Assembly (NCBI GenBank): GCA_031278055.1
Contig: JAITLD010000063.1
Coordinates: forward strand, 1 to 15,679
Length of the DNA: 15,679 bases
Direction: 5' to 3'
From: Rickettsiales bacterium
Lineage (GTDB): Bacteria > Pseudomonadota > Alphaproteobacteria > Rs-D84
Shown here: positions 6,142-14,334 of the stretch, piece after piece
Layout of the letters: every line of letters starts with the position of its first letter
Position numbering within the stretch: the first letter of the stretch is position 1
Translations under genes and position numbers: made by a program
The notes under the pieces: model-generated
Databases searched by the model: none
Seen by the model: the letters and a program-made list of their open reading frames with translations, nothing else
Told to the model about the DNA's origin: nothing

Positions 6142-6170
6142 TTGCGAATCGGAAAAAACAATATTATAAT
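6142..6170 (+). promoter_or_regulatory. nusA-infB promoter
   Basis: TTGCGA (6142-6147), a 17-base spacer and a perfect TATAAT (6165-6170). It is the best sigma-70-like promoter in the window. Transcription should begin near 6177, giving a leader of about 70 bases that contains the hairpin at 6197-6219 and the AAGGAG site of nusA. Confidence 0.7.
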
Positions 6171-6196
6171 CGCCGTGTTCTTGAAAGATTTTTAAG

Positions 6197-6219
6197 AGCG
6201 GGGGCCAAAAGCCTCCGCT
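6197..6219 (+). promoter_or_regulatory. Leader hairpin upstream of nusA
   Basis: AGCGGGGGC (6197-6205) pairs with GCCTCCGCT (6211-6219) over nine positions, one of them G-U, around a CAAAA loop. It is followed by TTATTTAATAG, which is U-rich but interrupted, and lies 17 bases before the nusA ribosome binding site. It could be an attenuator or a structural counterpart of the rimP leader hairpin that precedes nusA operons in other proteobacteria. Function is inferred. Confidence 0.55.
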
Positions 6220-6249
6220 TATTTAATAGAAATAAAAGGAGATGAAACT

Positions 6250-7815
6250 ATGTCTGAAATAGTGTCGATGCCGCGTCAGGACCTGTTGCTTGGAATCGCG
6301 TCGATTGCGTCCGAAAAAATGATCGACGAAAATATCGTGTTTGAATCGCTCGAACAGGCGCTGGTAAAAATAGCAAAACAGAAATATGGAGAGGAATGGA
6401 ATATCGATGTCAAAATCGATCGCAAAAACGGCGCAATCATCGTCAAGCGGCTGTTTGATATTATCGATGATTCCGCAAAAGGCGGCGAAGAATACAATGC
6501 CTTCACCCAACTGACCGCGGACGAGGCGGCAAAATATTCCGATAATCCAAAGGTCGGAGAACAAGTATTCGATCGGCTTCCGGAACCGGATTTTGGCCGC
6601 ATGGCGTTTCAAACGGCGAAACAAATCATGACCGCGCGCGTGCGCGACGCCGAAAAAGGCCGTCAGTATGAAGAATTTAAGGACAATATCGGCGACATAG
6701 TCTCGGGCGTCGTCAAGCGCAGCGAATATGGCAACATCTTTGTCGACATCAACGGCAGGGCCGAGGGATACATACGCGGAACAGAATTGATTCCCGGCGA
6801 AAGGCTACAAGTCGGCGATCGCGTGCGGGCATTGATTCTGGATGTAGTAAGATCAAATTCCCAGCCGCAAATCCTGTTGACGCGGACGCACCCGATGTTC
6901 ATGGAGAGATTGTTTTTCCAAGAAGTTCCGGAAATTTACGAAGGGTTGATAAAAATCCGTTCGGTTGCGCGCGCCCCGGGAAGCCACGCGAAAATCGCCG
7001 TCTCGACAGACGACCCGTCGATAGATCCGGTCGGAATGACCGTTGGAATAAAAGGAACGCGCATTCAGCCGGTAATCAACGAATGCCACGGCGAGAAAAT
7101 TGATGTTATTCTATATTCCGACGATCCGGCTCCGTATATCGTGAATGCAATTTCGCCGGCAAAAGTTCAACGGATTGTGATAGACGAAGACACGCATACC
7201 GCCATCGTTGTTGTGAACGAAGACCAACAGTCGCTTGCCATAGTACGCCGCGGGCAGAATGTTCGTCTGGCGTCTCAGCTCACAGGATGGAACATAGACG
7301 TCATGAACGAGCAAGAGGAACAGGAGCACCGCGCCAGGGAAACCAAAGAAAAGACGGAATTGTTTATGACCGGATTGGATATCGACGACATGGTCGCGAA
7401 AATCCTGATCAGCGAAGGTTTTCGAACGATAGAAGAAATCGCATTTGTGGATATTTCCGAACTGTCCGGAATCGAGGGCTTTGACGCGGACTTGGCAAAC
7501 GAATTGCAAAAACGCGCCAAGAATTTCATAGACAAGAAAGAAAAAGAATACATCGACCAATGCCACGAGCTTAAAATCGAAGATTCGTTGCGCGACTTCC
7601 AATTCATAAAACGCGAAGTGATTCTGACCCTGGGACGCAGCACCGTTCGTTCAATCGAGGATTTGGCGGATTTGGACGTGGATGAACTGATTGCGATTCT
7701 GGGCGCAGATAATATGAGCGAACATCTGGCCGGTCGCATAATCATGAAAGCCCGGGAAATAGCATATAACATTGGAATTGAGGAAGAAAAAAGCGATGTG
7801 GGACATGGGATATGA
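6250..7815 (+). CDS. nusA: Transcription termination/antitermination factor NusA
   Basis: A 521-residue RNA-polymerase-associated factor that acts in pausing, termination and rRNA antitermination. The N-terminal polymerase-binding domain (about 1-125, with FESLEQALVKIAKQKYG) is followed by an S1 domain near 148-200 (GDIVSGVVKRSEYGNIFVDI) and KH1 (GIKGTRIQ at 266-273). KH2 follows (RRGQNVRLASQLTGWNIDV from about 333). Two C-terminal acidic helix-hairpin-helix repeats come next (GLDIDDMVAKILISEGF and the segment with LGRSTVRSIEDLADLDVDEL). The start has AAGGAG 8 bases upstream. Length is normal for alphaproteobacteria. rimP, the usual upstream partner, is missing; the gene has its own promoter and leader hairpin. 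infB follows after 40 bases, without ylxR between them. Confidence 0.97.
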   Translation: MSEIVSMPRQDLLLGIASIASEKMIDENIVFESLEQALVKIAKQKYGEEWNIDVKIDRKNGAIIVKRLFDIIDDSAKGGEEYNAFTQLTADEAAKYSDNPKVGEQVFDRLPEPDFGRMAFQTAKQIMTARVRDAEKGRQYEEFKDNIGDIVSGVVKRSEYGNIFVDINGRAEGYIRGTELIPGERLQVGDRVRALILDVVRSNSQPQILLTRTHPMFMERLFFQEVPEIYEGLIKIRSVARAPGSHAKIAVSTDDPSIDPVGMTVGIKGTRIQPVINECHGEKIDVILYSDDPAPYIVNAISPAKVQRIVIDEDTHTAIVVVNEDQQSLAIVRRGQNVRLASQLTGWNIDVMNEQEEQEHRARETKEKTELFMTGLDIDDMVAKILISEGFRTIEEIAFVDISELSGIEGFDADLANELQKRAKNFIDKKEKEYIDQCHELKIEDSLRDFQFIKREVILTLGRSTVRSIEDLADLDVDELIAILGADNMSEHLAGRIIMKAREIAYNIGIEEEKSDVGHGI

Positions 7816-7855
7816 ATTAAATGCGTTTACGTTTCGCGACGAAGGAGCAAATTGA

Positions 7856-10195
7856 ATGGCGACATTGACACTAAGAAAATCCGTGAACAAAGATTCGGTT
7901 GTCTCGAAAAAAGGCGATACCGTTTTTGTCGAGCGCAAGCATACAATCACGATGCCCGGACAGAACCTGCTATGCGACGCGCCGAAATCGCCAAACGCCG
8001 CAAGATCGGCGCAGGACGAGAAATTGCGCGCAATTCTGACCGCGGCCAAAGAGCGCGAGGAAGAACGTCGCAGAAAACAACAACAAGAAGATGATTTGCG
8101 CGCCGAGCGCGAGCGCGAAATCGCCGCCGATAAAGAATCATACGCTGCAGTCAAGGAAAAACTGACCGCGAAGCAGAATGAAGCCGATAAAACCGAGACG
8201 GAAGAACAACAGTCTGTCCGCAGATTCGGATCCCCATCCTCGCCGAAAAAAACTTTCGACGACGAGGCGGCGAAAAAAGAACGGAAAAAGCAAAAAGATT
8301 TTTCCAGCGGAAAAATTTCCGTCCGCGACATCATAATGGAATCGAATGACGACGTCGAATTGCGCGAAGAACATCGCCGAAGCGAGGCCTCGATAAGAAG
8401 GTTTCGCGAAAAAGCGCGCGCGATGTTCAAGCCCGTGCAAAAAGTCGACAGAGAGGTTGCGATAGGAGATTCAATTACCGTAAGGGATTTGGCGCTGGCA
8501 TTGGCGGAAAAATCCGGCAATGTGATAAAAAAATTGATGGATATGGGAATGATGGCGTCGCAAAACCAATCGCTAGATGCCGACACCGCCGAACTGGTTG
8601 CGACCGAATTCGGCGCGAAAGTAAAACGCGTTGCCGAAAAGCCGTTCGCCGATTTGCTGGAACGCGAACCGGACCAGAAAAACATGAAACCGCGCGCGCC
8701 GGTAATCACGGTTGTCGGGCATGTCGATCATGGAAAGACATCTTTGCTGGACGCGTTCCGAAACGCGAATGTCGTGGCCGGCGAGGCCGGCGGAATCACG
8801 CAGCACATCGCGGCATACGAAGTGAAATCGAAATCCGAAAAAACGATAACATTTTTGGACACGCCCGGGCACGAGACATTTTCAGCCATGCGCGCGCGCG
8901 GCGCGCAAATGGCGGACATCGTGGTTCTGGTCGTCGCGGCAAACGATTCAGTAAAGCCGCAGACAATCGAGGCATTGAATCATATCCGCGCGGCCGACGT
9001 TCCATTCATCGTGGCAATCAATAAAATCGATTTACCGGACGCGAATTCGCAGAAAGTAAAAACCGATTTGCTTCAGCATGAAGTGCAGGTCGAGGAAATG
9101 GGCGGCAATATCCAGGCAGTCGAAATATCCGCGCAAAATAAAACCAATCTGGACAAATTGGAAGAGGCAATTCTATTGCAAGCGGAGATGATGGATCTGA
9201 CCGCCGATCCGAACATGCCCGCGCAGGCCATTGTGGTCGAGGCGAAGATGGAACACGGACTTGGGCCGACGGCAACGATTCTGATGAAACAAGGAACATT
9301 AAAAATCGGCGATGTGGTCGTGATAGGGGAAACATGGGGGCGCATTCGCGGCCTGATAAATTCATCGGGTGTCCGCGTGAAAGAAATCGGACCGGCGCAA
9401 CCGGCGGTGATTCTGGGGCTCGACAGCGTTCCGCTCGCGGGCGACGAGCTGCGCGGATTGGAAACCGAGGCCCAGGCGCGCAAAGTCTCGGCATGGCGCG
9501 CAAGCAAATCAAAATCTTTGGCGAACACCGCAAAGAAATCGTCGCTTGAAGAATTATTCGCGCAAAAGAACGACACGAAAAAAATCATTCTGCCCGTGGT
9601 CCTTCGCGCCGACGTGCAGGGATCGGTCGAGGCAATCAAAGATATGATTGCGAAAATCGAAACAGACAAGGCAAAGGTTGAAATCACATCCGCCGGCGTC
9701 GGTCAAATAACCGAAGGCGACGTTCGCATCGCCGCGGCGAATCGCGGAATCATAGTCGCATTCAACGTGCGGGGCGACAACGCGGTCCGCGACCTCGCGC
9801 GAGAACTTTCAATCGACATCAGGTATCATTCGGTCGTATACCGCATAACCGATGAACTGAGGGAAATCCTTGCGGGTAAATTAGAACCGGAACGGCGCGA
9901 GAACTTTATCGGATACGCGGATGTTATAGCCTTGTTCACTGTCAACAAGGGAATCCGCGTCGCCGGTTGCCGTGTCAGCGAGGGCACAATAAAACGCGAC
10001 GCGAATGTCCGCCTGCTGCGCGAAAACGTAGTGATTTATGACGGAAAAATCGGCATGTTGAAGCGGGAGAAAGACGAAATAAAGGAAGTTGGCAAAGGTG
10101 TGGAATTTGGAATGAGCTTTGATAAATATAACGACCTCGAAACAGGGGATCGAGTGGAATGTTATGAAATCGAGCAAGTGAAAGCAACCCTGTGA
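7856..10195 (+). CDS. infB: Translation initiation factor IF-2
   Basis: A 779-residue GTPase that brings initiator fMet-tRNA to the ribosome and promotes subunit joining. After a short N-terminal segment ([20 protein letters not shown]) comes a highly charged, low-complexity linker rich in Lys, Glu and Arg (about 45-190). The IF2-N domain follows ([20 protein letters not shown], about 207-260). The GTPase domain carries GHVDHGKT (288-295), DTPGHE (335-340) and NKID (389-392). Domains II, III and the C-terminal fMet-tRNA-binding domain complete it, ending [11 protein letters not shown]. The ATG has AAGGAG 8 bases upstream. It is co-transcribed with nusA. The rbfA and truB genes that usually follow are absent; a palindrome, heptads and a transposase remnant follow instead. 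Confidence 0.98.
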   Translation: MATLTLRKSVNKDSVVSKKGDTVFVERKHTITMPGQNLLCDAPKSPNAARSAQDEKLRAILTAAKEREEERRRKQQQEDDLRAEREREIAADKESYAAVKEKLTAKQNEADKTETEEQQSVRRFGSPSSPKKTFDDEAAKKERKKQKDFSSGKISVRDIIMESNDDVELREEHRRSEASIRRFREKARAMFKPVQKVDREVAIGDSITVRDLALALAEKSGNVIKKLMDMGMMASQNQSLDADTAELVATEFGAKVKRVAEKPFADLLEREPDQKNMKPRAPVITVVGHVDHGKTSLLDAFRNANVVAGEAGGITQHIAAYEVKSKSEKTITFLDTPGHETFSAMRARGAQMADIVVLVVAANDSVKPQTIEALNHIRAADVPFIVAINKIDLPDANSQKVKTDLLQHEVQVEEMGGNIQAVEISAQNKTNLDKLEEAILLQAEMMDLTADPNMPAQAIVVEAKMEHGLGPTATILMKQGTLKIGDVVVIGETWGRIRGLINSSGVRVKEIGPAQPAVILGLDSVPLAGDELRGLETEAQARKVSAWRASKSKSLANTAKKSSLEELFAQKNDTKKIILPVVLRADVQGSVEAIKDMIAKIETDKAKVEITSAGVGQITEGDVRIAAANRGIIVAFNVRGDNAVRDLARELSIDIRYHSVVYRITDELREILAGKLEPERRENFIGYADVIALFTVNKGIRVAGCRVSEGTIKRDANVRLLRENVVIYDGKIGMLKREKDEIKEVGKGVEFGMSFDKYNDLETGDRVECYEIEQVKATL

Positions 10196-10199
10196 ATTC

Positions 10200-10226
10200 A
10201 GGGTTCAGAGTTAAGAGTGCAGAGTT
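10200..10226 (+). repeat. Heptad array after infB
   Basis: Degenerate units of the GAGTT flavour begin 5 bases after the infB stop. The 15-mer TTCAGAGTTAAGAGT here is identical to 5937-5951 and, in reverse complement, to 6049-6063 and 6105-6119. Confidence 0.7.
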
Positions 10227-10228
10227 TT

Positions 10229-10272
10229 TTGTCATTCCCGCGTAGGCGGGAATAGGGCCTATTTTATTGAAA
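10229..10272 (+). repeat. Palindromic element copy R5 (long subtype)
   Basis: Core at 10234-10253 identical to R2 and R3. The right flank AGGGCCTATTTTATTGAAA matches the flank of R1 with one difference, and similarity to R1 stops at 10272, where the probable insertion-sequence remnant begins. It sits between the convergent infB and licD-like genes. The T run precedes the hairpin on the plus strand, so intrinsic termination of infB is not well supported. Confidence 0.85.
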
Positions 10273-10325
10273 GGTTCAAGACAAATTTAGGTTGAAATTC
10301 TCTGGCTGGGAGCTAGGATAAACCT

Positions 10326-10406
10326 ATGAAAAACAAGTATATGAACCGTTCTCATATTTCAGAAGCCAAATTTCGCCTTTTATATGTTATTGTTAAACGA
10401 GTTTAG
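10326..10406 (+). pseudogene. Remnant of an IS1595-type transposase gene
   Basis: An ATG opens a 26-codon frame reading MKNKYMNRSHISEAKFRLL and then YVIVKRV before TAG. The first 17 residues resemble the N-terminus of IS1595-family transposases as I remember it (NRSKISEAKFRE, normally followed by a helix-turn-helix segment). The similarity stops after KFR and no transposase core (DDE-type) follows. The probable left end of the element starts at 10273 (GGTTCAAGACAAATTTAGG), where similarity between R5 and R1 ends. The frame runs 4 bases into the licD-like gene on the other strand. Family assignment is from memory and from a short stretch. Confidence 0.5.
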
Positions 10407-11401
10407 AAAGTCTCCTGCCTAAACTTGTCTTGAACCATGTTTTTGCTTAACAACCGGGGCACGGACAGCATTTCGTACAAATCGACGCCCGAAATATTTT
10501 CAAACGCTTTTTTCATCTTAAAATATTCTATCGCGCTGGCCGAAATGCCCGGATGGGTCAACACATCATTCGGAAATTGCCAGATGTCTCCGTATAACAT
10601 CATCGCATAGTCCCCGACATTATTGGGAAAAGAAAGCTCCGTTCCTCCATAGTTCAATCGCCTGGTCGGAAAAACGGTGCCATATTCAAAAATCTCTGAA
10701 CTTCCGCCCGCGTATATCACAGCGCCGCAATCATCTTGCGGTTCCACCAACAAAACATACTTGTCGAACAATCGATCCAGTTCGCTGTCATATTTTTCTA
10801 TCAGGTTCCATTTTCTATCGATTTCTTCCACGGACTCGTCCGCGCGGATAATAATCATCGGACGTCTTTTTAATTTATTGCAGAATTTTTTTTCGCGCGC
10901 CCCAATCATTTTGACGTCAACAGTCCAATCTATATCGCGAGAAAAATGAGAATACTTAAATATGTCGATACCGGCGCCGCCATAACATATTTTCAGAAAA
11001 TTCGCCACATAAACTATGCCGAAATGTTTATTCGGCAAAATACGGCGCAATAACGAAAGCGTTTTTTTCCAATCTGCGCCCGCCACGCCGCAATCGGAAT
11101 CATAATCCCATGGAATCGGACGACCATGCCGAATCATTCCGATAACATCTCCGGCATTCATAAAATAATCTATCCCATTTTGCTTGCACAGCTTGTCAAA
11201 CGCGAATAACATCTTCAAATTCGCCTGTTGGCATAATTCCATATACCCATGCGGTTGCGGGATTTTTGAAAAATCCGTGCGGACGGAGAGAATATTTTTT
11301 ATGTTGTCGAGTTTTCTGCCGATGTTTTTATTCTTCAAAGCCGCTCTCATCTTGTGCCGCATGCGGCGCGAAGGAACAAACCATGTCAGAATTTTCATCA
11401 T
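10403..11401 (-). CDS. LicD-family nucleotidyltransferase-fold protein
   Basis: A 332-residue protein of the LicD family, whose best-known members transfer phosphocholine to cell-surface glycans; fukutin-type proteins are distant relatives. The N-terminal half shows the family signature: NGIDYFMNAGDVIGMIRHG (75-93) followed by PIPWDYDSDCG (95-105). Gly84 and the Asp residues 99, 101 and 103 correspond to the nucleotidyltransferase glycine and metal-binding acidic residues. No signal peptide or membrane segment is apparent, in line with cytoplasmic action on lipid-linked or LPS precursors. It begins 10 bases after the secG stop with no strong ribosome binding site, so expression probably depends on the upstream operon. 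No partner genes for choline uptake or activation are visible. The substrate is unknown; phosphocholine is only a family guess. Confidence 0.75.
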   Translation of the reverse strand: MMKILTWFVPSRRMRHKMRAALKNKNIGRKLDNIKNILSVRTDFSKIPQPHGYMELCQQANLKMLFAFDKLCKQNGIDYFMNAGDVIGMIRHGRPIPWDYDSDCGVAGADWKKTLSLLRRILPNKHFGIVYVANFLKICYGGAGIDIFKYSHFSRDIDWTVDVKMIGAREKKFCNKLKRRPMIIIRADESVEEIDRKWNLIEKYDSELDRLFDKYVLLVEPQDDCGAVIYAGGSSEIFEYGTVFPTRRLNYGGTELSFPNNVGDYAMMLYGDIWQFPNDVLTHPGISASAIEYFKMKKAFENISGVDLYEMLSVPRLLSKNMVQDKFRQETF

Positions 11402-11411
11402 TTCATCAACT

Positions 11412-11765
11412 TTAATTTTCCGGAACCTCCGGCATTTCCAAAGGCTCTGGTTCGGGAATCGGCGCGGATACCGGTTCGGCCGTTTCGGACCCGATTAATT
11501 CTTTTCGCACATCGGAATTGCCGACTTTTGCGCCCTGATTCGATACGATAAACGCCAATGCGGCGCAAATCATGAAAAATATCGCCGCCAGCCACGCCGT
11601 CAGCTTTGTAAAGAAATTCCCCGCGCCCGACCCCGTCAGCGCGCCGCCGAACATCGATGCCGCCTGGGATCCGGACATTCCGCCGCCCTCGGATTTTTGC
11701 AACAGAATCACCAGAACCATTATAACCGCGACGACTATCAGACAAGCAAGCAATATTGAAAACAT
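11412..11765 (-). CDS. secG: Preprotein translocase subunit SecG
   Basis: A 117-residue inner-membrane accessory subunit of the SecYEG channel that assists SecA-driven translocation. The first membrane segment (about 2-22) leads into the conserved cytoplasmic motif VLLQKSEGGGMSG-type sequence (here VILLQKSEGGGMSGSQAASM), then FGGALTGSGAGNFFTKLTAWLAA and the second segment (about 52-74). The C-terminal tail is rich in Pro and Glu (PEPEPLEMPEVPE), as in other alphaproteobacterial SecG. AGGAGG lies 8 bases before the ATG and overlaps the rplQ stop codon, so translation is likely coupled to rplQ. Finding secG at the end of the secY-rpoA-rplQ operon is unusual; it is commonly next to tpiA or pyrG. 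Confidence 0.94.
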   Translation of the reverse strand: MFSILLACLIVVAVIMVLVILLQKSEGGGMSGSQAASMFGGALTGSGAGNFFTKLTAWLAAIFFMICAALAFIVSNQGAKVGNSDVRKELIGSETAEPVSAPIPEPEPLEMPEVPEN

Positions 11766-11777
11766 TTTTATTACCTC

Positions 11778-12326
11778 CTACTTTCCCATGGCGCGACGTT
11801 TCACGGAAACTTCCTTCGTGCCCATCGCCGCATTCTTGTTCGCGCCGGCGTGCGCGCCCGCTTCTTTCATCACTTTCTGCGACGATGACTTTTTTTCGTC
11901 TTTCGACTTTTTTTCATCGGCTTTCTCGTCGGCCTTTTTCAAGTTCGCCGGTTTTTTCGCCGAGATATCCCTATCAACCAATTCTATCACCGCCATTTCG
12001 GCCGCATCGCCATAGCGAAAACCGGCCCTGAGAACGCGCGTATATCCCCCGGCCCGATCTTTATACCGCGGTCCTAGAACTGAAAAAAGCTTTTTTACCA
12101 TTTTATCGTCATTGTGCAATTCGCTGGCCGCCAAACGGCGATTGGCGACCGAATCGACCTTTGCGCGCGTGATCATTTTTTCAACCACGCGTCGCAACGC
12201 TTTCGCCCGTTCCAACGTAGTTTTAATTTGTTCTTTTTCAATCAGCGACTTTGACAAATTCAGAAACAGCGCCTTTCTGGAATTCGCGTCGCGATTAAAA
12301 TGATAGTTTGCTTTTCCGTGTCTCAT
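11778..12326 (-). CDS. rplQ: 50S ribosomal protein L17
   Basis: A 182-residue large-subunit protein. The ATG start giving [13 protein letters not shown] is the usual L17 start and has GGAG 9 bases upstream; a GTG two codons earlier is less likely. Conserved blocks [47 protein letters not shown] and AVIELVDRD are all present and end near residue 125. Beyond this is an extension of about 55 residues rich in Lys, Glu and Ala, longer than in E. coli L17 (127 residues); C-terminal tails of this kind occur in other alphaproteobacteria. The gene follows rpoA after a 99-base gap and precedes secG by 12 bases. Confidence 0.96.
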   Translation of the reverse strand: MRHGKANYHFNRDANSRKALFLNLSKSLIEKEQIKTTLERAKALRRVVEKMITRAKVDSVANRRLAASELHNDDKMVKKLFSVLGPRYKDRAGGYTRVLRAGFRYGDAAEMAVIELVDRDISAKKPANLKKADEKADEKKSKDEKKSSSQKVMKEAGAHAGANKNAAMGTKEVSVKRRAMGK

Positions 12327-12384
12327 AATCACTTGCTCCGGTTTTTTGCGAGATGTAATTTGCAGTAATTTTTATCGTTTGAAC

Positions 12385-12406
12385 ATTGTGTCCCGATTAA
12401 CACAAT
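12385..12406 (-). promoter_or_regulatory. Hairpin in the rpoA-rplQ gap
   Basis: ATTGTGT and ACACAAT form a perfect 7-bp stem around an 8-base loop in the 99-base gap between rpoA and rplQ. No U-run follows it on the transcribed (minus) strand, so it might be an RNA-stability or processing element rather than a terminator. The rest of the gap shows only the GGAG site of rplQ. Confidence 0.3.
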
Positions 12407-12425
12407 TCTTGCCGCATATTACAAT

Positions 12426-13454
12426 TCACGATTTATATGGGTCCTCGTATTTTTTCGCCAATTGACCGATGTTCTCGGGCGGCCAACCTGGAACCTCCAT
12501 GCCCAGGCTGAATCCCATGGCTTCAAGCTGCGCCTTGATTTCATTCAGAGATTTGCGGCCAAAGTTCGGCGTTTTCAGCATGTCGGCCTCTGTCTTCTGC
12601 ACCAATTCGCCCAGCCAATTGATATGGTCGTTTTTCAGGCAATTGTTCGCGCGAACCGACAATTCCAATTCGTCGACATGCTTCAACAGTTTCGGATCGA
12701 ACGGTAATATTTCCTTTTTGACTTCTTCGACCTCGACTTTCACAACCTGTTCGGGATCCTCAAAATTTATAAATACAACCATCTGGTCGGCCAATATCCG
12801 CGCCGCATACGCGACGGCATCCTCGGGAGATATGGCGCCGTTTGTTTTCACGACCATTGTCAATTTGTCAAAGTCCGTCATCTGTCCGACGCGCGTTTCC
12901 TCGAAGTCGGTTGAAACTTTCAAAACCGGAGAATAAATCGAATCCACCGGAATTGTTCCAATCGGCGTGTTCGGCTGAAACGAAGCCGCGACATATCCGC
13001 GCCCCGTATCCAGATTGATCTCCATATTCAAGGATGCCCCATCCGCCAAGTTGCAGATTTCGAAATCTTTGTTGCAAACCGAAACACCCGCCGGACATTC
13101 AATCATTCCTGCGGTCACGACCGCAGGACCCGATACCGTCAAACGCGCCTTTTTCGGACCTTCGTCATCCGCCTTGAAATAAACCCCTTTCAGATTCAGA
13201 ATTAAATCCGTCACATCTTCGCGCACGCCGGGAATTGTCGTGAATTCATGCTGAATCCCATCTATTTTCACCGATGTGATCGCGCAACCTTGCAGCGATG
13301 ACAATAAAATACGGCGCAACGCCATACCGAGCGTCCGCCCGAAACCTTTTTCCAACGGCTCTGCTGTCAAAGTCGCCTGATTTGGATTCTTCGCATCAAT
13401 CCTGACCTCGATTTTTTTTGGCTTCAACAACGACTGCCAATTTTTTTCTATCAT
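12426..13454 (-). CDS. rpoA: DNA-directed RNA polymerase subunit alpha
   Basis: A 342-residue alpha subunit, which dimerises to seed polymerase assembly and contacts activators and UP-elements. The start [17 protein letters not shown] matches the alphaproteobacterial N-terminus and has GGAG 6 bases upstream; an ATG four codons earlier lacks this support. The N-terminal domain shows [20 protein letters not shown] and [19 protein letters not shown]. The C-terminal domain shows [20 protein letters not shown], then [20 protein letters not shown] and [16 protein letters not shown], with the UP-element-binding residues in place. The gene lies between rpsK and rplQ in the standard alphaproteobacterial order (no rpsD). 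Confidence 0.98.
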   Translation of the reverse strand: MIEKNWQSLLKPKKIEVRIDAKNPNQATLTAEPLEKGFGRTLGMALRRILLSSLQGCAITSVKIDGIQHEFTTIPGVREDVTDLILNLKGVYFKADDEGPKKARLTVSGPAVVTAGMIECPAGVSVCNKDFEICNLADGASLNMEINLDTGRGYVAASFQPNTPIGTIPVDSIYSPVLKVSTDFEETRVGQMTDFDKLTMVVKTNGAISPEDAVAYAARILADQMVVFINFEDPEQVVKVEVEEVKKEILPFDPKLLKHVDELELSVRANNCLKNDHINWLGELVQKTEADMLKTPNFGRKSLNEIKAQLEAMGFSLGMEVPGWPPENIGQLAKKYEDPYKS

Positions 13455-13508
13455 ATTTTTCTCCATAGGTTAGTTTGCCACTATCATCATTCGTCGACCG
13501 CAAATGAA

Positions 13509-13889
13509 TCATACCCTGCGAACTTTCTTCGGACGACATCCGTTATGCGGAATGCGCGTCGTATCTGTCAGCGTCTGGACAATCAGCCCCGCATTGCCAA
13601 GCCCGCGCACAGCGGATTCGCGTCCGCCGCCGATTCCGCGCATGAGAACGTCGATTGTTTTCATTCCCATTTCGGCCGCTTTTTTTGCGATCGATTCCGC
13701 GACGACCGCGGCCGCATACGGCGTCGATTTTTTCGCGCCCTTGAAATTGTTCGTGCCGGCCGTCGCCCAGCATAAAACCGCGCCCGATTGGTCGGTTATT
13801 GTAATGCGCGTGTTGTTCATAGTCGCCAGAATATGCGCGATTCCGTGCGAAACTTTTTTAACGACTTTTTTCTTTGTCCTCAGTGCCAT
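13509..13889 (-). CDS. rpsK: 30S ribosomal protein S11
   Basis: A 126-residue small-subunit platform protein that contacts 16S rRNA near the E site. Conserved blocks are GIAHILATMNNTRITITDQSG, TPYAAAVVAESIAKKA, KTIDVLMRGIGGGRESAVRG and the C-terminal TDTTRIPHNGCRPKKVRRV. AGGA lies 8 bases upstream of the ATG. Length and composition are typical. An imperfect 15-bp hairpin fills the gap between the rpsM stop and the rpsK ribosome binding site. Confidence 0.98.
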   Translation of the reverse strand: MALRTKKKVVKKVSHGIAHILATMNNTRITITDQSGAVLCWATAGTNNFKGAKKSTPYAAAVVAESIAKKAAEMGMKTIDVLMRGIGGGRESAVRGLGNAGLIVQTLTDTTRIPHNGCRPKKVRRV

Positions 13890-13910
13890 TTTTATATCCT
13901 AGTGCTAACG

Positions 13911-13955
13911 GTTAGTGCCAGCGGTCAGAGATTTGCGCCAACCGCCGACACTAAC
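13911..13955 (-). promoter_or_regulatory. Intercistronic hairpin between rpsM and rpsK
   Basis: Bases 13911-13925 and 13941-13955 pair at 13 of 15 positions around a 15-base loop. The stem begins one base after the rpsM stop codon and ends 13 to 20 bases before the rpsK AGGA site. A second, 13-bp direct copy of the left arm motif (TAGTGCTAACGGT, 13900-13912) overlaps it and creates an alternative short palindrome CTAACGGTTAG. A role in processing or translational control is inferred. Confidence 0.5.
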
Positions 13956-13956
13956 A

Positions 13957-14334
13957 TTATTTCCCTTTAACCGACGATCCGGCGACAGCCATGCGTTTGC
14001 CTTTGCGCGTGCGCGCGTTCGTATGCGTGCGTTGTCCGCGGACCGGCAAACGATTGCGATGACGAACCCCGCGATATGCTTTCAAATCCTGCAAACGCTT
14101 GATATTCATCGTGATATCGCGTCTGACGTCCCCCTCGACCTTGAAATTCTGTTCGATATAGCGCGAGATTTCTATAATCTGATCATCGGTCAAATCTTTC
14201 GTCCTGAGCGAATCTGGAAACTTCAAAGCGGCGCAAATCTTCCGCGCGCGCGCCGGACCAATGCCATAAATATAACAAAGAGAAACCTCGACCCTTTTTT
14301 CTGTCGGAATGTTCACACCTGAAATTCGTGCCAT
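13957..14334 (-). CDS. rpsM: 30S ribosomal protein S13
   Basis: A 125-residue small-subunit head protein that contacts the P-site tRNA and the B1 bridge to the large subunit. It starts [19 protein letters not shown], contains [17 protein letters not shown] (helix-two-turns-helix) and ends with the basic segment [20 protein letters not shown] followed by [14 protein letters not shown] lies about 9 bases upstream of the ATG. In many alphaproteobacteria adk lies between secY and rpsM; here the gap is 148 bases and empty. Confidence 0.98.
   Translation of the reverse strand: MARISGVNIPTEKRVEVSLCYIYGIGPARARKICAALKFPDSLRTKDLTDDQIIEISRYIEQNFKVEGDVRRDITMNIKRLQDLKAYRGVRHRNRLPVRGQRTHTNARTRKGKRMAVAGSSVKGK

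Noticed and set aside
7651..8709. Minus-strand open frame of 352 codons opposite nusA/infB
   Set aside because: It is Ser/Phe/Ala-rich low-complexity, antisense to the Lys/Glu-rich linker of IF-2, with no ribosome binding site or family resemblance; the sense strand is unmistakably infB.
10229..10260. Intrinsic terminator between infB and the licD-like gene
   Set aside because: The hairpin has its T run upstream on the plus strand and only GACAAAAAA downstream on the minus strand; the same element occurs in non-terminator positions.
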